A stretch of 64,000 nucleotides of DNA from Pleomorphomonas sp. (GTDB taxonomy: Bacteria; Pseudomonadota; Alphaproteobacteria; Rhizobiales; Pleomorphomonadaceae). Position numbers and translations under genes: made by a program. Shown piece after piece: positions 56,535 through 64,000 of this stretch. Under the pieces are notes generated by a model that did no database searches, was not told the DNA's origin, and was given only the letters and a program-made list of their open reading frames with translations. The stretch lies in the NCBI GenBank assembly GCA_029976075.1, contig JARKNW010000096.1, positions 1-64,000 on the forward strand, read 5' to 3'. Numbering within the stretch: position 1 is the first letter of the stretch; each line of letters starts with the position of its first letter.

Positions 56535-57556
56535 CAGCGTGTGAGATCGACAAGGCCGGCCGCGCCGCTCTCGCAGCCAAAGGCCAGTTCCAGTCCGTTG
56601 GCGCTCCAGGCCATCGCCGATACCGGCGATGCGTTCGGCCGGGCGAGCAGCACTTCCTCGCGATCGGAGAAGCGGCTGAGCAGTATCATGCCGTCATCGT
56701 AACCAAGCGCGGCGATTTCCTCGGCGGGATGACAGGCGACGCGGGTCACCTGCTCCTGCCGGCCGCCAAGTTCCAGCGGCCGCTGCCCCATCGGCCCATC
56801 CTTGTGAAAGAACGGCCACAACACCGAGACGCCGGCTCCGGAGGTGGCAAGATAGCGCCCCTTGACGGACCAGGACATCGACTTCACCTTGGCTGGATAA
56901 CCGGACATGCGCATGTGCTGGCCATCCCGCAGGCGCCAGCCGTGCAGCGCCATCTCCTGCATGGAAGTGACGACATTTGCCCCATCCGGCGACAGCGTCA
57001 CCGCGATGTGCGAGCCCTTCCACTCGAGCTCCTGCACCGGCGCTGCGGTACCTGGGAACCACAGGCCGACGCCATTGTAGCCGGAGATGGCGAGCCTCAG
57101 CCCCTTGGGAAAGAACACGAGACCAAGGGCGGCCCGTGGCCGTTCCAGCTCGTGGGTCTTTCCTGTGCCATCAACCACCACCACCGTGCGGCCCGAAGCG
57201 AAAGCGACGGCTCCGCCGGGGCCGGCAGCCACCACGTCGATCCATTTGCGACCGCGCTCGGCGACCTGCGTGCTGGTCCCGTCGGCGGTGGTCCGCATTA
57301 CCTTGCCGTCGTCGCCGCCCGTGATCACCGACTTGCCATCGGCGGCCAGCGCGGAGGCGAGGATGCCGCCGGCATGCGGCTTCACCACGCGTCCAGCCGT
57401 ACCGAGCGCTATGGCACCATCGCCCGTGACGAAGGTCGGCACACCGGCAACGTAATGGACATCGACGACATAACCGGAAAGCGGAAGCGGGGTAACCTCG
57501 GGCACGGGAGCGGCTCCGGAGCGATGTTGGAAAGCGTTGCGACGGGAGTGCGTCAT
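56534..57556 (-). CDS. WD40 repeat domain protein
   Basis: Beta-propeller protein of about 340 residues with at least six WD40-like blades (for example SALAADGKSVITGGDDGKVM, VTLSPDGANVVTSMQEMALH, KSMSWSVKGRYLATSGAGVS, VACHPAEEIAALGYDDGMIL). No signal peptide is seen with the start at 57556, so it is probably cytoplasmic. Neither this ATG nor the one at 57676 has a ribosome site. It lies between the CobW-type GTPase (161 bp upstream) and the KamA-like gene, which overlaps its stop. A scaffolding link to metal or SAM enzyme function is only inference. Confidence 0.8.
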   Translation of the reverse strand: MTHSRRNAFQHRSGAAPVPEVTPLPLSGYVVDVHYVAGVPTFVTGDGAIALGTAGRVVKPHAGGILASALAADGKSVITGGDDGKVMRTTADGTSTQVAERGRKWIDVVAAGPGGAVAFASGRTVVVVDGTGKTHELERPRAALGLVFFPKGLRLAISGYNGVGLWFPGTAAPVQELEWKGSHIAVTLSPDGANVVTSMQEMALHGWRLRDGQHMRMSGYPAKVKSMSWSVKGRYLATSGAGVSVLWPFFHKDGPMGQRPLELGGRQEQVTRVACHPAEEIAALGYDDGMILLSRFSDREEVLLARPNASPVSAMAWSANGLELAFGCESGAAGLVDLTR

Positions 57557-57717
57557 TCGGGGGGCAATTGCAAGACCCACCACGAAGCAGACGCCGCGAC
57601 GCGCGTATCTGATAAAAGCGCCGACGCCTACAACGAACCTTTCGAGACGAGACACATCTCGAAAGACATCAGGCAAGCGAAGACGAGGGGCGAAAAATCG
57701 CCGACGATCGAGGCCTG

Positions 57718-58782
57718 TCAGGCGGCAGCGGCCCTGAAGGCAGCCTCGAGCTCAGCACGATCGAGCTTGCGGCCGATGAACACCAGACGACTCTCATGCG
57801 GCTCACCGGGCTTCCAGTCGCGCTGCAGATCGCCCTCGACGATCATGTGCACGCCCTGCACGACATAGCGCTTCGGCTCGTTGGGGAAAGCGAGGATCCC
57901 CTTGAGCCGCAGGATGTTCGGCCCCTGCGCCTGGGTGATCTCCGAGATCCAGCCGAGAATCTTGTCGGGATTGAGCTCACCGCCCTTCAGCGAGACCGAT
58001 GTCACCTCGGTATCATGATGCGTCTCATGACCGTGGTGGTGATCGTGGTCATGATCATGATGATGGTGATCGTGGTCGCAATCGGGTCCGCAGACGTGAT
58101 CGTGGTCGTGATCATGCTCGTCGGCCTCGAGGAAGGACGGATCGAGCTCCAGAACCCGGTCGAGATCGAAGGAGCCACGATCGAGAATAGCGTCGAGCGC
58201 AACCCCCGAACGCGTTGCCTTGTGGATGCTGGCGTAAGGGTTCAGCTGGCGCAACGTCTTCTCGACTTCGCGCAACTCTTCAGGCGTCACGAGATCGGTC
58301 TTGTTGAGGACGATCACATCGGCGAAGGCCACCTGATCCTCGGCCTCCGGCGCATCGCCGAGACGATCGAGGAAGAACTTGGCGTCGACCAGCGTCACGA
58401 CGGCGTCGAGGCGCGCAAATTTTCTGACTTCCTCATCCATGAAGAAGGTCTGCGCAACGGGTACCGGGTCGGCGATACCCGTGGTCTCCACCAGAATGGC
58501 ATCGAAGCTGCCACGCCGCTTGGCGAGATTCTCGACGACACGGATCAGATCGCCGCGCACGGTGCAGCAAATGCAGCCGTTGTTCATCTCGAACACTTCC
58601 TCGTCGGTGTCGACCACGAGGTCGTTGTCGATGCCGATCTCGCCGAACTCGTTGACGATGACGGCATAGCGCTTGCCGTGATCCTCGGTCAGGATACGGT
58701 TGAGAAGCGTCGTCTTGCCGGCACCGAGATAGCCGGTAAGAACGGTGACGGGAATGGACGGGGTAGCGGCCGGAGCGGACAT
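57718..58782 (-). CDS. CobW/G3E family GTPase with His-rich loop
   Basis: Metallochaperone-type GTPase, likely zinc-related. The ATG at 58782 ([20 protein letters not shown]) has GGAG 6 nt upstream. P-loop is [13 protein letters not shown], the metal motif GCICC is in [13 protein letters not shown], and the NKxD motif is LNKTDLV. A very His/Asp-rich stretch of about 33 residues ([18 protein letters not shown] onward) lies between the GTPase and C-terminal domains. The C-terminal CobW domain ends [15 protein letters not shown]. The 354-residue length is normal. It heads a minus-strand group with WD40 and KamA-like genes. Confidence 0.93.
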   Translation of the reverse strand: MSAPAATPSIPVTVLTGYLGAGKTTLLNRILTEDHGKRYAVIVNEFGEIGIDNDLVVDTDEEVFEMNNGCICCTVRGDLIRVVENLAKRRGSFDAILVETTGIADPVPVAQTFFMDEEVRKFARLDAVVTLVDAKFFLDRLGDAPEAEDQVAFADVIVLNKTDLVTPEELREVEKTLRQLNPYASIHKATRSGVALDAILDRGSFDLDRVLELDPSFLEADEHDHDHDHVCGPDCDHDHHHHDHDHDHHHGHETHHDTEVTSVSLKGGELNPDKILGWISEITQAQGPNILRLKGILAFPNEPKRYVVQGVHMIVEGDLQRDWKPGEPHESRLVFIGRKLDRAELEAAFRAAAA

Positions 58783-58973
58783 TCGCATCTCCACGTATGA
58801 GAGGACCGCTGTCCTAGCATGCCCTCCTGACGGACGCACGACAAAGGCGGACGGCGGCTCATGGAAAAATCTTCGGCCCCTAAATAAGTGTCATAGTTCC
58901 ATGTGAAAAGGGGATCACTCAAAGGTGTAGACAGGCGACCGGTCAGGCCGGCGTCAACGAGGAGACGAAGCGA

Positions 58974-59510
58974 ATGAGCTTCAACCATCGCAAGAGCGTC
59001 ACCCACCGCCTGGTTCAGGCAGCCCGCGTCCATCGCACGCGCGCCGCGGTCCACCTTGGCCGCATCGGCCTGCATCCGGGCCAGGAGGCGGTTCTGAAGG
59101 CGCTTTCCGAGCGCGACGGCCAGTCGATGTCGGAGCTTGCCGCCGAACTCGCCGTGCAGCCGCCGACCGTCACCAAGATGATCTCCCGTCTCGGCGCGCA
59201 GGGCCTGCTCACCCGCCAGACCTCCAGCGCCGATGGTCGCCTTGCCCGGGTGTTCCTGACCGATGCGGGGCGCGAGCGGGCCGGGGCCGTCGATGCCGTC
59301 TGGAAGCGCGTCGAGAAGGAGGCACTGGCCGGCCTCGACGAAAAGGACCGCAAGCGCCTCAAGAAGCTCCTGCGCCAGATCGAAAAGAACCTGATGCCGG
59401 CGGGGATCACGGCCAACGCCGACGATGACGACGAGGATCTGGCCGAAACCGCCGCCAAGCCGCTTGCGCCGGTTCTCCACGACGAAGCCGACGAGGGGGC
59501 GAGCGACTGA
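58974..59510 (+). CDS. MarR family transcriptional regulator
   Basis: Dimeric winged-HTH regulator, probably a repressor. The 178-residue protein shows the MarR core: LGRIGLHPGQEAVLKALSER, SMSELAAELAVQPPTVTKMI, SRLGAQGLLTRQTSSADGRL and RVFLTDAGRERAG. A C-terminal acidic tail (ADDDDEDLAETAAKPL) extends beyond the usual domain. It is divergent from the CobW gene, with a 191-bp shared promoter region, and 119 bp upstream of an EamA transporter, which is a likely but unproven target. Confidence 0.9.
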   Translation: MSFNHRKSVTHRLVQAARVHRTRAAVHLGRIGLHPGQEAVLKALSERDGQSMSELAAELAVQPPTVTKMISRLGAQGLLTRQTSSADGRLARVFLTDAGRERAGAVDAVWKRVEKEALAGLDEKDRKRLKKLLRQIEKNLMPAGITANADDDDEDLAETAAKPLAPVLHDEADEGASD

Positions 59511-59629
59511 GCGAGCGCTCGCGAACCGGGCTTACATCGGCACCCGCAATACTTTAGTATGACTTTGAATCGATCCGGAGGCGGATGCCGCACCGGTGCC
59601 CTCATTCGTCATGCGCCAGCGACCCTCCA

Positions 59630-60556
59630 ATGTCTACTCCCGGGCCAACCGTGCCGTCCTCCGCGTCGCCTACCCGTGCCCCCCTCAAGGCATTGATACC
59701 GCTGTTCGGCTCAACGATCGTCTTTGCCTGTCTCGACACGACGGCCAAGGCGATGAGCTACTATCTGCCGGTGATCGAAATCTCCTGGTTCCGCTACGTC
59801 ATCAACCTCCTGATGGCGATGGCGGTTCTGAACCCGATGTCATCGCCCGGAGCCTGGCGGTTCAAGATGCCGGGATTGCAGATCGTCAGGGCGCTGCTGC
59901 TGACGGTGATGACGCTCGCCAACTTCAGCGCTCTTCACTATCTGCAGGTGGCCGAGACGACGTCGATCGGCTTCCTGTCGCCGATGGTCATCACCCTCCT
60001 GTCGGTAATCTTCCTGCACGAGAGGATCGGCATCCGTCGCGTCGTCGCCATTGTCGTCGGCTTCCTCGGCGTCCTCTTGATCACCCAGCCGGGTTTCGGC
60101 ACCTTTCATCCCGCCATGCTGCTCGCCTTGACCTCGATGCTGTCGGGAGCCGTCTACAATCTCGTCACCCGGCACCTCGCCACCCGCGTCAATCCGGGTT
60201 CGCTGGTGATTTCGCTCGCCGCCGTGCCGAGCCTTCTGCTGATACCGGCGCTGTTTGTGGTCTGGGAGACCCCGTCCTCTCCGCTCATGTGGGGACTTCT
60301 GATCTTCATGGGAGCGGCAGGCGGCTTCGGTCATTTCCTGGTCATGACCGCCCACCGTTTTGCAACCGCCGCCACCCTCGCACCCTACGGCTACATCCAA
60401 CTGGTCTGGACCGTCATCTCCGGCTATCTTGTGTTTGCCGACATACCTTCGATCTGGACGCTGATTGGCGCTGGCGTGGTCATCGCGTCGGGGCTCTATC
60501 TTCTTCATCGGGAGCGCATCGTCCATGCGCAGGAAATGGCAGCCGCTCGCCTCTGA
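59630..60556 (+). CDS. DMT superfamily EamA transporter, second copy
   Basis: Ten-helix drug/metabolite transporter; substrate unknown. Two EamA repeats are visible (KALIPLFGSTIVFACLDTTA to VVAIVVGFLGVLLITQ, and PAMLLALTSMLSGAVYNLVT to GAGVVIASGLYLLHRERI). FRYVINLLMAMAVL and YLQVAETTSIGFLSPMVITL are typical. The start at 59630 lacks a ribosome site; ATG at 59585 has GGAGG but only 3 nt spacing. The 308-residue length fits. MarR at 58974 lies just upstream on the same strand. Confidence 0.87.
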   Translation: MSTPGPTVPSSASPTRAPLKALIPLFGSTIVFACLDTTAKAMSYYLPVIEISWFRYVINLLMAMAVLNPMSSPGAWRFKMPGLQIVRALLLTVMTLANFSALHYLQVAETTSIGFLSPMVITLLSVIFLHERIGIRRVVAIVVGFLGVLLITQPGFGTFHPAMLLALTSMLSGAVYNLVTRHLATRVNPGSLVISLAAVPSLLLIPALFVVWETPSSPLMWGLLIFMGAAGGFGHFLVMTAHRFATAATLAPYGYIQLVWTVISGYLVFADIPSIWTLIGAGVVIASGLYLLHRERIVHAQEMAAARL

Positions 60557-60578
60557 GGGAAACGACGACAGGAGCCGG

Positions 60579-60594
60579 TTGCGTACGTAGGCAA
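60579..60594 (+). promoter_or_regulatory. LacI-type operator upstream of the regulator gene
   Basis: TTGCGTAC/GTAGGCAA is a 16-bp palindrome with one mismatched pair and a central CG, the form expected of LacI/GalR operators. It lies 68 bp before the ATG at 60662 and suggests autoregulation. Confidence 0.45.
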
Positions 60595-60661
60595 TTCAGT
60601 TGACGCCACCCGCCCTTATGTTTCATGTGATCGATTGAGAAGGCAGAAAACAGGACCCTAG

Positions 60662-61696
60662 ATGACCACGAGCAAACGGGAAGACCTCCGCCGATTCCGC
60701 CGCCGCCGCGTCACGCTGAGCCAGCTTGCCGCGCAGCTTGAGGTCTCGACCGCGACGGTTTCCCTTGCGCTGCGCGACAACCCGGCCGTGTCGGCCGAGA
60801 CGCGCAAGCGCGTGCAGGCGCTAGCCGCCGAGATGGGCTATATCTACAATCGGCAGGCAGCTTCGCTCCGAACCGCTCGCACCGACATTGTCGGCGTGGT
60901 GGTGCATGACGTGCTCAACCCTTACTTCGCCGAGGTGTTCCGGGCCGTCGAAAGCGAGCTTGAGAAATACGGGCTCACGATCCTCATCTGCAATCACCGA
61001 GACAGCATCGAGCGTCAGCGCAATTTCGTCCAGGTGCTGCAGCAGCAGAACGCCGACGGCCTGGTGCTTTGCCCCTCGGTGGGAACGACCGTTGCCGACA
61101 TCGACGCGATCATGCGCACCGGCACGCCGGTGGCGCTGGTCTGTCGCGACATCGACGGCGCCAATGCCCCGAGCGTGCGAGGCGATGACCGCCATGGCAT
61201 GTACGAGATCACCCGCCTGTTGATCGGCAAGGGGCACAAGGACATCGCCTTCGTCGGCGGTCTTCGCTCCACCTCGTCGGGCCGCGATCGTTATGCCGGC
61301 TTCCGCGAAGCCATGACCGAGGCCGGCCTGACGCCGGTGCTCGACATTCCCGAATTGATGACCCAGGGCGACGGCCGCAAGGCGGCCGAGATCATTGCCG
61401 CCCAGTCGCCGCGCCCCTCTGCCGTCGTCTGCTTCAACGACGTGCTGGCCTTCGGGCTGATGAGCAGCTTCGCCCGCCTCGGCATTCGTCCGGGGACCGA
61501 CGTGGCGGTAACCGGCTATGACGACGTCGACGGTTCCGAGACTTGGGCGCCTGCACTCACCACCGTCCAGAACGGCTCGGAAGAAATCGGCCAGGAAGCG
61601 GCACGCGCCATTTACGCCCTGATCGTCGGCGAAGAACCGCCGTTCGAACATAAACTCATAGCTCCGCATCTGGTCATTCGGGAATCGAGTGGCTGA
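60662..61696 (+). CDS. LacI family transcriptional regulator
   Basis: Ligand-responsive repressor. The N-terminal HTH is VTLSQLAAQLEVSTATVSLA, then LRDNPAVSAETRKRVQALAA, with hinge helix near residue 58. The periplasmic-binding-protein-like effector domain starts TDIVGVVVHDVLNPYFAEVF. The region LIGKGHKDIAFVGGLRSTSS, then GRDRYAGFREAM, is typical. It is 344 residues. An unusual Arg-rich start (REDLRRFRRRRVTLSQ) precedes the HTH. The KDPG aldolase gene 114 bp downstream is the natural candidate target. Confidence 0.92.
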   Translation: MTTSKREDLRRFRRRRVTLSQLAAQLEVSTATVSLALRDNPAVSAETRKRVQALAAEMGYIYNRQAASLRTARTDIVGVVVHDVLNPYFAEVFRAVESELEKYGLTILICNHRDSIERQRNFVQVLQQQNADGLVLCPSVGTTVADIDAIMRTGTPVALVCRDIDGANAPSVRGDDRHGMYEITRLLIGKGHKDIAFVGGLRSTSSGRDRYAGFREAMTEAGLTPVLDIPELMTQGDGRKAAEIIAAQSPRPSAVVCFNDVLAFGLMSSFARLGIRPGTDVAVTGYDDVDGSETWAPALTTVQNGSEEIGQEAARAIYALIVGEEPPFEHKLIAPHLVIRESSG

Positions 61697-61708
61697 GGAG
61701 CCGGCTTT

Positions 61709-61733
61709 CTGCCATAACACGCTGAAATGGCAG
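61709..61733 (+). other. Hairpin in the lacI-eda gap
   Basis: CTGCCAT pairs with ATGGCAG around an 11-nt loop, 12 nt after the regulator stop. No T-tract follows. It may be a processing site or operator rather than a terminator. Confidence 0.4.
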
Positions 61734-61810
61734 GGCATTCGCGGGTGCGTTTTCCGGTAATCCTGCCGCCGTCTTCTGGCGACCCTGTCGCCGATGGAAA
61801 AGGATCTCTC

Positions 61811-62443
61811 ATGTTCGACACCGCTGCCCTCCTTGCCGTTCTCCGCCGCGCGCCGGTGGTTCCGGTGCTGATCATCGATCGTCTTGAAGACGCCGTGCCG
61901 CTAGGCACCGCGCTGGTCAACGGCGGCCTGCCGGCCCTGGAAGTCACCCTGCGCACGCCGTCGGCGCTCGAGGCGATCCGGGCGATGAGCGCCATTCCCG
62001 GCGGCGTGGTCGGTGCCGGCACCGTGCTCGACCGTGCCCAGGCCAAGGCGGCCGTCGAGGCCGGCGCCAAGTTCCTGGTCAGTCCCGGCGCGACGCCCGA
62101 CCTTCTCGATGTGGCGATCGAACTCAACGTTCCGCTGCTGCCCGGCGTCGCCACGGCTTCGGAGGCGATGGTCGCCCGCGACAAGGGCTACCGCATCGTC
62201 AAGTTCTTCCCGGCCGGTCCCGCCGGCGGCCCGAAGTATCTGCAGGCGCTGGCCTCGCCGCTCGGCGAAATGGTGTTCTGCCCGACCGGCGGCGTCAGCC
62301 TCGAAAACGCGCCCGACTATCTCAAGCTGAAGAATGTCATCTGCGTCGGCGGTTCCTGGGTGGCGCCGGCCGATGCCGTCAAGGCCGGCGACTGGGCACG
62401 CATCGAAAAGCTCGCCCGCGAAGCCGCCGCGCTGGCCGTCTGA
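61811..62443 (+). CDS. eda: 2-dehydro-3-deoxy-phosphogluconate (KDPG) aldolase
   Basis: Class I aldolase that splits KDPG to pyruvate and glyceraldehyde 3-phosphate in the Entner-Doudoroff pathway (it may also act on KDPGal). The Schiff-base lysine is K131 in YRIVKFFPAGPAGG, and E44 and R48 are in PALEVTLRTP. VGAGTVL and FCPTGGVSLEN are also conserved. The start at 61811 has AGGA about 7 nt upstream. The 210-residue length matches E. coli Eda (213). It follows the LacI-type regulator. Confidence 0.95.
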   Translation: MFDTAALLAVLRRAPVVPVLIIDRLEDAVPLGTALVNGGLPALEVTLRTPSALEAIRAMSAIPGGVVGAGTVLDRAQAKAAVEAGAKFLVSPGATPDLLDVAIELNVPLLPGVATASEAMVARDKGYRIVKFFPAGPAGGPKYLQALASPLGEMVFCPTGGVSLENAPDYLKLKNVICVGGSWVAPADAVKAGDWARIEKLAREAAALAV

Positions 62444-62466
62444 CCCAAGCCTCGAGAATCCAATGC

Positions 62467-62501
62467 GCCGGTCGGGCTCCACCAGCTTGGCCGGCCATAT
62501 T
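62467..62501 (+). terminator. Possible terminator of eda
   Basis: GCCGG (62467-62471) pairs with CCGGC (62491-62495) and is followed by ATATTTT. It lies only just outside the convergent GGDEF-EAL gene. The stem is short. Confidence 0.4.
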
Positions 62502-62508
62502 TTGGGGG

Positions 62509-64000
62509 TCAGGCGCGGACCGAGCCGGCCACCGTGTTAACCAGCCCCGACGATTCGATCTGCGTCGGCAGCATGGCACGGGAGAACAGGTACCCCTGTC
62601 CGAAATCCACGCCGAAGTGGCGGAGCATGTCGCGTTGAGCCGCCGTCTCGACGCCTTCGGCAATGACCGGAATACCGAGATCGTGGGCAAGCGCGGTGAT
62701 GCCGCGGACAATGGAGCGACTCTCGCGCTCCTCGGTCAGGGTCGCCACGAAGGAACGATCTATCTTGAGGAGATCAACCGGGAAGTCCTTGAGGTGGCTG
62801 AGCGAAGCGTAGCCCGTGCCGAAGTCATCAAGCGCAATCTTGATACCGTTGCTGGCCAACTGCGACAGCGTCGTCTGCACCTCATCGGCCACCTTCGACA
62901 GCAGCACGTTCTCGGTGACTTCCACCATCAGCGCCGCCGCCGGTACATCGAACTCGGCGAGAGCGGCGATCAGGCAATCGCAAAGATCGCCCCGCCGAAA
63001 CTGCGGCGTAGCGACATTGATGGCGATGTGATCGAAGACGACGCCGCGTGCCCGCCAATCGGCCGCTTGGCGCACGGCTTCGCGAATGACCATGTCGCCG
63101 ATGGCAAGACCAAGCTGCGGGTCATCGAGCGCTATGCCGAAGAAGCCGGGACTGGCGATAAAACCGTCGGGCCGGTGCCAGCGCAATAGGGCCTCGAAAC
63201 CGGTGAGGACGCCTGTACGGAGCGAGTATTTCGGCTGGTAATGAAGGCGCAAATCGCCCCGATCGATGGCTTGGCGGATCGCCCTCAGGATGGAATGGCG
63301 CAGTTCGATGGCTTCGCGCATGGCGCGATCGAACAGCACGAAGCGATTTCGCCCCTCGCCCTTGGCTTCATAAAGGGCGATGTCGGCATCCTTGAACAGC
63401 TGGTCAGCCGGCGTTCCGGATGGAGCGCGGGCAATGCCGACCGAGATGGTCACAGGGATGGACTCGGCGTCGTAGGCGATCGGCTCCTGAAGGCCGCGCA
63501 TCATCTGCTCGCCGATGGCGATCAGCTCATCCTCGCCACCACAGTCGGGCATCAGCAACGCGAATTCGTCGCCGCCAAGCCGGGCAACGATGCCCAGCTC
63601 GCCAACAGCCTCGCGAAGCCGCCGGCCGACCTCCGCCAGAAGCACGTCGCCGGCATGGTGGCCCAGGGTATCGTTGACCGATTTGAAGTGATCGACGTCG
63701 ATCAGATAGAGGCCGACGGTGCGTGGCGTGGTGCGGAAAGCCAGGGCCCTGTCGAGCCGCTCCTGGAACACCGCGCGGTTCAGAAGCCCCGTCACCATGT
63801 CGTGGGTGGCGATGAAGTTGACCTCTTCCTCGGTCGCGCGCTGCAGCGTCGTATCCTGCACCGTCCCGAGCAAGCGAACCACCTTGCCCCGCTCGACTTC
63901 CGCCTCGCAGACGCAGCGCGCCCAGCGGCGGCGGCCAGATTCGGTGATCAGCGGAATTTCCGTCTCGAAGGACTCGCCACGCGTCAGCACCCGGACGATC
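62509..64000 (-). CDS. PAS-GGDEF-EAL cyclic di-GMP protein, N-terminus beyond window edge
   Basis: Cyclic di-GMP turnover protein cut by the right edge; about 497 residues are visible. At the right edge is the end of a PAS/PAC fold (EIPLITESGRRRWARCVCEA). The GGDEF domain follows with an intact active site (RLGGDEFALL) and no RxxD inhibitory site before it. The EAL domain has EALLRW, NVATPQF, EVTENVLL, DDFGTGYASL and LLKIDRSFV intact, so phosphodiesterase activity is likely. Whether cyclase or phosphodiesterase dominates cannot be told. It ends convergent with eda. Confidence 0.93.
   Translation of the reverse strand, partial: IVRVLTRGESFETEIPLITESGRRRWARCVCEAEVERGKVVRLLGTVQDTTLQRATEEEVNFIATHDMVTGLLNRAVFQERLDRALAFRTTPRTVGLYLIDVDHFKSVNDTLGHHAGDVLLAEVGRRLREAVGELGIVARLGGDEFALLMPDCGGEDELIAIGEQMMRGLQEPIAYDAESIPVTISVGIARAPSGTPADQLFKDADIALYEAKGEGRNRFVLFDRAMREAIELRHSILRAIRQAIDRGDLRLHYQPKYSLRTGVLTGFEALLRWHRPDGFIASPGFFGIALDDPQLGLAIGDMVIREAVRQAADWRARGVVFDHIAINVATPQFRRGDLCDCLIAALAEFDVPAAALMVEVTENVLLSKVADEVQTTLSQLASNGIKIALDDFGTGYASLSHLKDFPVDLLKIDRSFVATLTEERESRSIVRGITALAHDLGIPVIAEGVETAAQRDMLRHFGVDFGQGYLFSRAMLPTQIESSGLVNTVAGSVRA

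Overview
The window is 64 kb of GC-rich, densely coding chromosome with no plasmid, phage, IS, CRISPR, tRNA or rRNA features that I can see. Gene content points to an alphaproteobacterium of the Hyphomicrobiales (Rhizobiales) type: rcdA (DUF1465), trcR (DUF1013), DUF1192, DUF465/YdcH, OpgC, a C-minus L31, a DUF2927 protein, homospermidine synthase, an RpoH with the usual alpha gene order, and several CtrA-like boxes. I cannot name the genus from sequence alone.

Layout. 1-7.6 kb: an M3 oligoendopeptidase cut by the window edge, an NtrC-class sigma-54 response regulator, then two exported cell-wall enzymes (an L,D-transpeptidase and a DUF882/YcbK-type M15 metallopeptidase) and a DUF2927 protein. 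8-19.4 kb: ruvB, a cysteine hydrolase, ybgC, then the Tol-Pal envelope system (tolQ-tolR-tolA-tolB-pal-cpoB) running into tilS and ftsH. 19.5-28.3 kb: TPR lipoprotein, rpsU, class II glutamine amidotransferase, purEK, OpgC-type membrane acyltransferase flanked by two DUF465 paralogues, an exported trypsin-like protease and trcR. 28.5-37.8 kb: quinone oxidoreductase, DUF1192, a candidate sRNA, rcdA, rpmE, rpoH, rluD, sugE/gdx behind a candidate guanidine-II riboswitch, a large unrecognised single-pass membrane protein and purA.

38-48.3 kb: EamA transporter, beta-barrel outer-membrane protein, a QmcA-like stomatin with NfeD, GNAT, ornithine decarboxylase with a speF-like leader, LysR regulator, a DUF1007-NicO metal transport pair and a gamma-glutamyl-GABA hydrolase-like protein. 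48.5-55.4 kb: a TRAP transporter whose binding protein and permeases are on opposite strands, hemH behind a possible Irr box, homospermidine synthase and a small membrane protein. 55.4-64 kb: a CobW-WD40-KamA-like minus-strand group, MarR, a second EamA transporter, a LacI-type regulator with a possible operator, KDPG aldolase, and a GGDEF-EAL protein cut by the right edge.

Themes. Envelope and cell-cycle functions dominate (Tol-Pal, FtsH, LDT, RcdA, TrcR), and CtrA-like boxes sit before tolQ, rcdA and a beta-barrel gene, which suggests cell-cycle control. Ornithine decarboxylase (putrescine supply), homospermidine synthase (putrescine use) and a PuuD-like hydrolase lie within 12 kb. I found no new multi-gene defence or biosynthetic system. 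The most interesting signals are RNA-level: the candidate sRNA between DUF1192 and rcdA, the candidate guanidine-II riboswitch, and the speF-like leader.
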